A stretch of DNA of 47,100 nucleotides from Verrucomicrobiales bacterium (GTDB lineage: Bacteria > Verrucomicrobiota > Verrucomicrobiia > Verrucomicrobiales > DEV007): contig JARGOZ010000007.1 in NCBI GenBank assembly GCA_029213025.1, positions 10,084 through 57,183 of the forward strand, written 5' to 3'. This document shows, one piece after another, positions 40,924-47,100 of the stretch. Positions within the stretch are counted from its first letter, which is position 1. Each line of letters begins with the position of its first letter. The translations under genes were made by a program, and so were the position numbers. The notes below the pieces were generated by a model that searched no databases, had not been told where the DNA came from, and saw nothing but the letters and a program-made list of their open reading frames with translations.

Positions 40924-43497
40924 TTATTCTTGCGGGCTTCTACCCAGCTTTTTCTGCATGGTCTGATAGAGGCGCTCGATCGCTTCATCGGGATTCTCCA
41001 GCATCATACTCTCGCGGATTTTGCTGGCGTAGAGTCCGAAGGCAAAGGGCGAAACTGCCGGCACCTCATGCAGTTCCCAGTCCATTTCCGAAACGCGCCC
41101 CAAAAATCGCTTCGCCCGGTCGAGATCGAGAAAAGTATGGGTAGCTTCATGGTACGCCTGTTCCATCAGGGGATGATCCGGTTCATGTTCGCTCAGCACG
41201 TCGAAAAGAATGTCGGAGTTCCACCTCAGTTGCCGAATCGCCCGCTCTTTCCCCGGCAGATTGCGCGGCACCATCAGGCCGGTCTGAGCTACACCGCCGA
41301 ACTGCCACTTTACGAGCTGCGATTTTTCCAGAGCAGCTTTCAGATCCGTTTCCGGTGAACTTTCCGCGAGGAAAAGCTCTTTCCATTCCTCGATTCCCAT
41401 TTTCTGGAAGGTCAACAAACTGAGGAGAAATCCATAATCATCAATCGTAACCAGTGCATTGCCGCCCACTGCTTCTTTGACTCGATAACTGACAATCCGG
41501 GAGAGCGCATCGTTCGCCGCCCGACCGATCAGGGAATGAAAGAAGAAGTGAATCCGCTCCGGGTCATTTTCCTCGTCCTGAAATTGTTCGATCAGAAACC
41601 GGCGCTCGGTGGGTATCGCCGAAATCAGGAGCTGAGTCGTAAAATGCTCCAGCACCGCATTCGCATTAGTCGCGGAGATATCCCATTCCTCGATCAACCA
41701 GTCGATGATCACCTCAGGCTCTTCTTCGTCACTTAAAAAGCCATCCATAACAGTTCGCAGCCGGGCGACTTCGTTGGCGATCCCGGAAGCGAGCGGCATT
41801 TTATTTGCATTCCACGTCGGTACCGTGGGCAGGCGGCCTGCGGCATCGGTTACCTTGATCCCATTCATCCCCGCCTCTTTCAGCCTAACTGTTTTTCCGC
41901 CGAGAACAAAGATGTCACCCGGTTTGAGATTTTTGACAAAGTTCTCCTCCACCGATCCGAGACGACGGCGATTCAAGATCACATTCACCATTCCTTCCGA
42001 ATGAATTGTACCGACGTTGACCAGATAGTCCCGCTCCACCTTTTTGCTTACCGTGTGCCAGACCCCGTCCCGCTCTTCGATCTTTCCGAAAGTGTCGCGG
42101 TATTGACCTTCCAGAGATCGACCGCCACCTTCCAGATAGGTGACGATTTTTTCGAAGGTCTCCCTCGGCAAATTTCGGAAAGGATAGGCATGTGTCACCG
42201 TTTCGTAGGCCTCGTCCGCCGTCACCCCACTGTCCATCGCCATCCCGAGGACATGTTGCGCCACGGCATCATTCCCGCTGGTGAGAATTTTCACCGGATC
42301 GAGCGCCCGCTCCCGGGTCAATCGGGCACAGACAATACATTCGATCAGATCATTGATATTTGTCGCCACCAAAACGCCGTGGCTCATCTGATCGATCGAA
42401 TGCCCGGACCGCCCGATCCTCTGCAAAGCCCGCGAAATCCCCTTCGGCGTACTTACCATGATGACGGTGTCGATATTCCCGATATCCAGACCCAGTTCGA
42501 GAGACGTGGAGCAAACCACGGCTCGCAACTCTCCCAGTTTCAGCCGGTCCTCCACTTCCTGGCGGACATCCCGGTCCAGCGAGGAATGATGGCACTCGAT
42601 CTTTGCGTTCAGATCGGGCAAAGCCAGTTTCAGACGATGGGAAATCCTCTCCGCCCCGGACCGGGTATTGGTGAAAATGAGAGTAGCGCGGTTTCGATCG
42701 ACGATCTGCGCCATATCCCGGATCACTCTCGTCGCAGTGTAACCCGCCGGTGGATAAGGATGCTTGCGGACCGGTGTCATAACCTCCACCACGGCCTTTC
42801 TTTCGATCCGCGCCTCGGCGATGATGGGTTTGGGTCCCGAACCACAGAGGAATTCGCCCACCGTATCCATCGGGGCCACCGTCGCGGAAAGCCCGATCCG
42901 GCACAGTGGAGTCGCCTCCTGTTCGCGGCGCATTTTTTCCAACCGCTCCAGCGAAATGGACAAATGAGCACCCCGCTTATTTTCAACAAAAGCATGCAGT
43001 TCATCGATGATCACAAACCGGCATCGTTCCAGCGCCTGGCGGTATCCCTTTTGCGGTAAAATGATCGCCAGACTCTCCGGCGTGGTGATCAGGATATGGG
43101 GCGGCTTTCGCTTTTGTTTAGCGCGCTCACTTGCCGAAGTATCTCCGGTCCGTTTACCGACGGAAATGATATCTGTAAGACCAAGTCCCTCCAGCGGTTG
43201 CTGCAAATTTTTCTCAATATCATAGGCCAAAGCCCGCAAAGGAGAGAGATAAATGCACTGCACACCGTGCGCCGGGAGCAGCCCCGCGCGATGCTCCGTC
43301 GCGAGACAATCGATGATGCCTAGAAATCCCGCCAGAGTTTTCCCCGAACCGGTCGGGGAGGAAAGCAGGATGCTTTCCCCCTTCAAAATCGCCGGCACAC
43401 AAAGTGTCTGAGCCTCCGTAGGTCCACGAAAGGTCTTCCGAAACCATTTGGCGGTCGCAGGACTGAGAGCTTTAAAAAATTCGGTTTCGGGATTCAT
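40924..43497 (-). CDS. Lhr-core-type ATP-dependent DNA helicase
   Basis: An 857-residue superfamily 2 helicase. Q-like motif FRGPTEAQ, Walker A SSPTGSGKT (about 46-54), DExH box VIIDELHAF, SATVAP, then second RecA domain with FTNTRSGAERIS and IMVSTPKGISRALQRIGRSGHS. The C-terminal half (winged helix and beta-barrel, including IIDWLIEEWDISATNANAVLEHF) matches the core of Lhr, a 3'-5' helicase of DNA repair. Its length fits Lhr-core without the long C-terminal extension of mycobacterial Lhr. The archaeal and bacterial Lhr-core homologues often sit beside a phosphoesterase or ligase; none is here. Confidence 0.88.
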   Translation of the reverse strand: MNPETEFFKALSPATAKWFRKTFRGPTEAQTLCVPAILKGESILLSSPTGSGKTLAGFLGIIDCLATEHRAGLLPAHGVQCIYLSPLRALAYDIEKNLQQPLEGLGLTDIISVGKRTGDTSASERAKQKRKPPHILITTPESLAIILPQKGYRQALERCRFVIIDELHAFVENKRGAHLSISLERLEKMRREQEATPLCRIGLSATVAPMDTVGEFLCGSGPKPIIAEARIERKAVVEVMTPVRKHPYPPAGYTATRVIRDMAQIVDRNRATLIFTNTRSGAERISHRLKLALPDLNAKIECHHSSLDRDVRQEVEDRLKLGELRAVVCSTSLELGLDIGNIDTVIMVSTPKGISRALQRIGRSGHSIDQMSHGVLVATNINDLIECIVCARLTRERALDPVKILTSGNDAVAQHVLGMAMDSGVTADEAYETVTHAYPFRNLPRETFEKIVTYLEGGGRSLEGQYRDTFGKIEERDGVWHTVSKKVERDYLVNVGTIHSEGMVNVILNRRRLGSVEENFVKNLKPGDIFVLGGKTVRLKEAGMNGIKVTDAAGRLPTVPTWNANKMPLASGIANEVARLRTVMDGFLSDEEEPEVIIDWLIEEWDISATNANAVLEHFTTQLLISAIPTERRFLIEQFQDEENDPERIHFFFHSLIGRAANDALSRIVSYRVKEAVGGNALVTIDDYGFLLSLLTFQKMGIEEWKELFLAESSPETDLKAALEKSQLVKWQFGGVAQTGLMVPRNLPGKERAIRQLRWNSDILFDVLSEHEPDHPLMEQAYHEATHTFLDLDRAKRFLGRVSEMDWELHEVPAVSPFAFGLYASKIRESMMLENPDEAIERLYQTMQKKLGRSPQE

Positions 43498-43535
43498 TGG
43501 GGAAGGTCATGAGCAAAGGCATTTTTGCCTCGCCT

Positions 43536-43590
43536 TAACAGGGTACAATGGCGCATTGTACCCTGTACAGTTTCACACTGTACCCTGTTG
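43536..43590. repeat. Dispersed 22-bp repeat, cluster 5 (three copies, one inverted)
   Basis: An exact copy TAACAGGGTACA (43536-43547), then two copies in the opposite orientation: TGTACCCTGTAC (43557-43568) and TGTACCCTGTTG (43579-43590), the latter two 22 bp apart. The first two form a perfect hairpin with 13-base arms (43538-43550 and 43554-43566) and a GCG loop. No T-run follows. The cluster lies between the divergent helicase and TPR-glycosyltransferase genes. Confidence 0.92.
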
Positions 43591-43611
43591 AATCACGTTA
43601 CGACCACAAAA

Positions 43612-44859
43612 ATGCTGACAGCCGACCTGGATGAAGGAGACCTCGCCTACCAAAACGGGGAAACCGAAAAAGCCCTCGAAATCTACCTAAAAGCCTGGAA
43701 CGATGGACACCGCGATTTTCGTGTCTGCTACAACCTTGGCGTCGTCTACCGCGATCTTGAACAATACGGGGAAGCTTTAAAAGCCTTCGAACGGGGCGTA
43801 AAACTTCGCCCCGAAGATCCCTCCATTTTGAATAACCTCGGTATAGTTCGCGAACGTCTCGGGGATTCCGGATCAGCTGTAGGACTTTTGCGGGGTGCTC
43901 TTGGTTTGTCGCCGGAATTTGCCTCTGCCGAATTCAATCTCGGGATGCTTCTGCTGCGCCTCGGACACTACAAAGAAGGCTTTGCCCGGTGCGAAGCCCG
44001 CTGGGACACAGATCAGTTTACCCGCTTCCAGTGCCCCCACCCCAAATGGGACGGCACCTACCTGGACGGAACGCTCTTAATTCATACCGAACAGGGGGCC
44101 GGGGATGCTATGCAATTCTCCCGCTATCTGCCCCTCGCCGCCGACCATTGCCGCCGAATCATGTTCGTCTGCCCGGAGCGGCTCATGCCTCTGTTTTCCA
44201 ATGTGCCCGGAGTCGCGGAATTACGTACGGCAGGGGATTTCGAAATCGACTCCTTCCAGGCGTACACACCACTGCTTAGCCTGCCGTGGCTCGCCGGAAC
44301 GACGCTCGATAGTATACCGGCACCATCCCGCTTCGTTACCCCTTCGACGAAAAATATACCCCTACCAAAATTCGGACCGGAACAGGCAAAGTTAAAAGTC
44401 GGTATCTCGTGGGCGGGCAGCCGAACCCACCTAAACGACAGGAATCGTTCCGCTTCGCTGCGCGACTTTTCTCCCCTTCTGGATATCCCCGGTATCTCAT
44501 TTTACAGCCTCCAGGTGGATGAATCCGCGCAGGAAATCGCTGAATTTCCCGATAAGATCTACAGCCTGAAAGAACTGCAGGGCGACTGGTCGGAGGCGGC
44601 CACTCTCATCCGGCAGCTCGACCTCGTCATTTCTGTCGACACCGGGGTGATTCATCTCGCCGGGTCGCTCGGAGTGCCGACATGGGTTGCGCTGTCCGAA
44701 CATGCCGACTGGCGCTGGTTGGAGGATCGCAGCGATACCCCGTGGTATCCATCGATGCGATTATTCCGCCAGAAAAAACCCCGGGAATGGGCACCGGTAT
44801 TTGAACAAATCCGCTCGGAACTTGCATCACTCGTCGAAGGATCTCAAAGTGCCTCATGA
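43612..44859 (+). CDS. TPR protein fused to GT9-like glycosyltransferase
   Basis: A 415-residue soluble protein. Residues about 1-130 are TPR repeats (DLAYQNGETEKALEIYLKAW, FRVCYNLGVVYRDLEQYGEAL, SILNNLGIVRERLGDSGSAV, SAEFNLGMLLLRLGHYKEG). Residues about 150-410 resemble heptosyltransferase-family (GT9) domains: LIHTEQGAGDAMQFSRYLP, KVGISWAGS and the C-terminal ISVDTGVIHLAGSLGVPTWVAL, a GT9 hallmark. It probably modifies a surface glycan or protein. The start is set at ATG 43612 (MLTADLDEGDL), because any earlier start would be read out of the repeat cluster. The downstream DUF6165 gene overlaps it by four bases. Confidence 0.85.
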   Translation: MLTADLDEGDLAYQNGETEKALEIYLKAWNDGHRDFRVCYNLGVVYRDLEQYGEALKAFERGVKLRPEDPSILNNLGIVRERLGDSGSAVGLLRGALGLSPEFASAEFNLGMLLLRLGHYKEGFARCEARWDTDQFTRFQCPHPKWDGTYLDGTLLIHTEQGAGDAMQFSRYLPLAADHCRRIMFVCPERLMPLFSNVPGVAELRTAGDFEIDSFQAYTPLLSLPWLAGTTLDSIPAPSRFVTPSTKNIPLPKFGPEQAKLKVGISWAGSRTHLNDRNRSASLRDFSPLLDIPGISFYSLQVDESAQEIAEFPDKIYSLKELQGDWSEAATLIRQLDLVISVDTGVIHLAGSLGVPTWVALSEHADWRWLEDRSDTPWYPSMRLFRQKKPREWAPVFEQIRSELASLVEGSQSAS

Positions 44860-45254
44860 GTCAATCTCCCATCCTCGTGGAAGTATCCATCGGCGAACTT
44901 TTCGACAAGATTTCCATCCTCGAAATCAAGACGGAACGAATCTCAGATTCCGGTAAGTTAAAAAATGTTAAGACGGAGTTTGAGGCTCTTTCTTCAGTGG
45001 CAGAAACGCTTCCGCAGAATAAAAAAATCGCCGAACTGCGGAAAGAACTCCGCAAAGTGAACGAACAACTCTGGGAAATAGAGGACGAAATCCGCCGCTG
45101 CGAAGCCCGCTCTGATTTCAGTGAAACATTTATCGAACTCGCTCGTTCTGTATATATCACCAACGACAAGCGTGCTGATCTGAAAAGGGAAATCAACGAA
45201 ATCGCAGGCTCCAGACTCATCGAAGAAAAGGACTACAGTCGTAACGACTCCTGA
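44856..45254 (+). CDS. DUF6165 family protein
   Basis: A 132-residue coiled-coil-rich protein. The pattern ILVEVSIGELFDKISILEIKTERI, LRKVNEQLWEIEDEIRRCEARSDFSETFIELARSVYITNDKRADLKREIN and GSRLIEEKDY is highly characteristic of DUF6165. These proteins have been seen by me only as companions of glycan and LPS genes; the role is unknown. ATG overlaps the stop of the TPR-GT9 gene (ATGA), which argues that the two proteins work together. Confidence 0.82.
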   Translation: MSQSPILVEVSIGELFDKISILEIKTERISDSGKLKNVKTEFEALSSVAETLPQNKKIAELRKELRKVNEQLWEIEDEIRRCEARSDFSETFIELARSVYITNDKRADLKREINEIAGSRLIEEKDYSRNDS

Positions 45255-45256
45255 CC

Positions 45257-46033
45257 ATGTCCTTTCCCTGTCCCAATCAATATGATCACCGCCCCTGGCC
45301 GGTCCCTGATTCCCCCTGGATCATGGCACAGAGCTGGCACGACCTCCTCTTTGCGCATTGGCCGGTAGATATCGGGCTGATGCGACAACTCGTTCCCGAA
45401 CCGCTCGAGCTGGACACCTTCGACGGGAAAGCCTGGGTTGGCGTGGTCCCGTTTCGAATGAGCGGCATCCGCCCGAGGTTTTGCCCTGCCGTCCCATGGC
45501 TTTCCGCCTTTCCGGAATTCAATATCCGCACCTATGTAAAAGCCCGCGATCCGGAAAACCCCAAACCCGGAGTCTACTTTTTCAGTCTCGATGCAGCGAA
45601 CCCAATAGCAGTGAACGTGGCCCGGGCGACCTACAAACTGCCCTACTTTCACGCCGACATGGCTATCGCGGAAGAGAACGAAATCTTTACCTATCAGACA
45701 ACCCGCACACACCGGGGAGCCGCACCGGCTGAATTCAAAGGGTGCTACGGCCCGACCGGACCGGTTGTAGCAGCGGAACCAGGAACAATCGATCATTGGT
45801 TTACCGAGCGTTACAGTCTCTATACGGTTTCCAAAGGGAAGACCTTCCGGGGAGAAATCCATCACAACCCGTGGCCGCTCCAACCTGCGTTTCTCGACAC
45901 GGAATGCAACACCATGGCGGAAGCGAGTGGAATCAAGCTGCCGGATTGTGATCCGATCCTACATTTTTCCCGGAGGATAGATGTAGTACTGTGGCCAATA
46001 AAGAAATGCGATACAGATCACCTGGCCAGATAA
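45257..46033 (+). CDS. DUF2071 (YqjF-like) protein
   Basis: A 258-residue soluble protein. The pattern PWIMAQSWHDLLFAHWPVDIGLMRQLVPEPLELDTFDGKAWVGVVPFRMSGIRPR and FPEFNIRTYVK is that of DUF2071/YqjF, a family related to acetoacetate decarboxylase-like folds. Its biochemical role is not established. It starts two bases after the DUF6165 stop and is probably co-transcribed. The 104-base interval after it, up to the convergent ABC gene, holds nothing I can recognise. Confidence 0.85.
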   Translation: MSFPCPNQYDHRPWPVPDSPWIMAQSWHDLLFAHWPVDIGLMRQLVPEPLELDTFDGKAWVGVVPFRMSGIRPRFCPAVPWLSAFPEFNIRTYVKARDPENPKPGVYFFSLDAANPIAVNVARATYKLPYFHADMAIAEENEIFTYQTTRTHRGAAPAEFKGCYGPTGPVVAAEPGTIDHWFTERYSLYTVSKGKTFRGEIHHNPWPLQPAFLDTECNTMAEASGIKLPDCDPILHFSRRIDVVLWPIKKCDTDHLAR

Positions 46034-46137
46034 TGAAGTAGCTGCGAACGTAAGGAGTAGCGCTTCATCGATCCGGCGCATCGGGCTTGATCTATACTCG
46101 GCACAGCCTCGCATCTACACTTTCGAAACGGCAAAAG

Positions 46138-47100
46138 TCACGCAGCCACCGCATTCCCCGTAGCCAATTGCATAATAGCTTCCTCACTGAGTTCGGAACG
46201 TTGCAACGCCCCGGTAATCTGCCCTTCGTGCATCACCAGAGCGCGGTCGCTCATGCCGAGAATCTCTTCCATCTCGCTGGAAACAAACAGTATCGCCACG
46301 CCGCGATCTGACAATTCTTCAATAAGGGAATAAATTTCCTGTTTAGCTCCGATGTCGATCCCACGGGTGGGTTCATCGAGGAACAAAATTTTCGGTGCCA
46401 TCGCCAACCATTTTCCCAGCACCACTTTTTGCTGGTTGCCGCCGGAGAGAAATCGAACGATTTGATTCGCTGACGGAGTTTTAACCCGCATCCGCTCAAT
46501 CATTTCTTTTGCAATCTCGTCTTCTTTTTCCGGATTTCGAAAACCATACTTCGCGTCTCTCTCTATACTGGCGAGACTGAGATTTTCACCAACTTCCATG
46601 TCGAGAATCAACCCCTGCGCCTTCCGGTCCTCGGGGACTAAAGCCAGACCGGCGGCGATTGCATCGCGGGGACTGTTAATCGATACCAGCTGACCGCCGA
46701 TCTCGATCTGCCCATCGAGTGCCGGGGTAATACCGAACAGGGTTTCCAGTAACTCAGTCCGCCCAGCCCCGACAAGCCCGGCCATGCCGACAATCTCACC
46801 GGCTTTGATCGAAAAATTCAATTTTTTAGTCGGAAACCTCGGACTGATCAGATTAGTAATTTTAAGAAGAGTCTCTCCCGCTTTTCCCGGTGAGTGATCA
46901 TAGAACCGGGACAAATCACGGCCCACCATCATGCTGACCATTTTATCGTGCGTAATTTCATCGCGGGACAGCTCACCGGCGTTTTCCCCGTCGCGCAACA
47001 CCACTACCCGGTCGGAAAGGCGAATTACTTCGCCGAGTCGGTGGGATATATATATGACACTGACACCGCGCTCCCGTAGGTCGTCCACCACTTCAAACAG
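46138..47100 (-). CDS. Sugar ABC transporter ATPase (RbsA/MglA-type), C-terminal part
   Basis: The gene runs off the right edge of the window, so only about the last 320 residues are seen. It is the duplicated-ATPase type used by ribose, galactose and xylose importers. The end of the first ATPase is visible (VIYISHRLGEVIRLSDRVVVLRDGE). The second ATPase has the degenerate Walker A GLVGAGRTELLETLFG (Arg for Lys, normal for this half), signature FLSGGNQQKVVLGKWLA and ILFLDEPTRGIDIGAKQEIY. It ends with LATGNAVAA. The permease and binding protein would be expected outside the window. It converges on the DUF2071 gene. Confidence 0.93.
   Translation of the reverse strand: MFEVVDDLRERGVSVIYISHRLGEVIRLSDRVVVLRDGENAGELSRDEITHDKMVSMMVGRDLSRFYDHSPGKAGETLLKITNLISPRFPTKKLNFSIKAGEIVGMAGLVGAGRTELLETLFGITPALDGQIEIGGQLVSINSPRDAIAAGLALVPEDRKAQGLILDMEVGENLSLASIERDAKYGFRNPEKEDEIAKEMIERMRVKTPSANQIVRFLSGGNQQKVVLGKWLAMAPKILFLDEPTRGIDIGAKQEIYSLIEELSDRGVAILFVSSEMEEILGMSDRALVMHEGQITGALQRSELSEEAIMQLATGNAVAA

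Noticed and set aside
6172..43590. The TGTACCCTGTTA clusters as a CRISPR array
   Set aside because: Units are 22 bp with a 12-bp core and 10-bp spacers that are themselves partly conserved, clusters hold only two or three units, and no cas gene is present.

Overview
The window looks like chromosomal DNA of a Gram-negative, polysaccharide-degrading member of the Planctomycetes-Verrucomicrobia-Chlamydiae group, most likely a marine-type verrucomicrobium. This is inferred from gene content only: four secreted sulfatases, an SLA1-homology secreted protein, a BlaI/M56 pair with a secretin-like sensor, a SecA of about 1,066 residues with a large insertion and a C-terminal zinc tail, an outer-membrane TolC-type export system, and DUF6165 and DUF4404 proteins. 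No rRNA, tRNA, CRISPR array, insertion sequence, integrase or phage gene was recognised.

Layout. 0-0.7 kb: a kinase-like protein. 0.7-7.5 kb (minus strand): a partial complex I cluster, nuoD-E-F-G-H-I, without nuoABC or nuoJKLMN, preceded by a perfect CRP/FNR-type dyad. 7.9-13.2 kb (plus): a type I secretion system of the LapE/LapB/LapC kind, with a terminator and a fresh promoter between the outer-membrane gene and the ABC gene. 13.3-16.5 kb: sulfatase 1 and alanine racemase. 16.6-23.1 kb (minus): sulfatase 2, a membrane protein with a possible TIR-like split domain, a secreted beta-sandwich protein, queA, a PgpH-like HD protein and ybeY. 23.3-26.5 kb: small membrane protein (plus), then amidase, NAD(P)H-hydrate repair enzyme and SHD1 protein (minus). 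26.7-32.5 kb: RlpA-like protein and DUF4404 (plus), then parA-secA-nfeD (minus). 32.7-37.6 kb: D,D-carboxypeptidase, sulfatases 3 and 4, and a small coiled-coil protein. 37.6-40.8 kb: BlaI-type repressor with its operators, an M56-secretin-TPR fusion, a bidirectional terminator and an unlisted 56-residue membrane protein. 40.9-47.1 kb: Lhr-core helicase, TPR-GT9 glycosyltransferase, DUF6165, DUF2071, and the end of a sugar ABC ATPase.

The most striking unexplained signal is a dispersed intergenic repeat. Thirteen copies (ten exact) of the 12-mer TGTACCCTGTTA occur in five intergenic clusters near 6.2, 15.4, 27.9, 34.1 and 43.5 kb, in groups of two or three with an exact 22-bp period within clusters. 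I found none inside a gene. Orientation does not follow gene direction, the spacers tend to be GGAC/GTCC palindromes, and one cluster forms a 13-bp-arm hairpin. I do not recognise this family. Tandem protein-binding sites on one face of the helix, or a REP-like element family, are the leading explanations.

How the genes fit together: much of the window is envelope work (carboxypeptidase, amidase, RlpA-like, alanine racemase, SecA, NfeD, type I export), combined with catabolism of sulfated glycans and, at the right edge, sugar uptake. The BlaI-M56 module suggests protease-triggered derepression with an unknown periplasmic cue.
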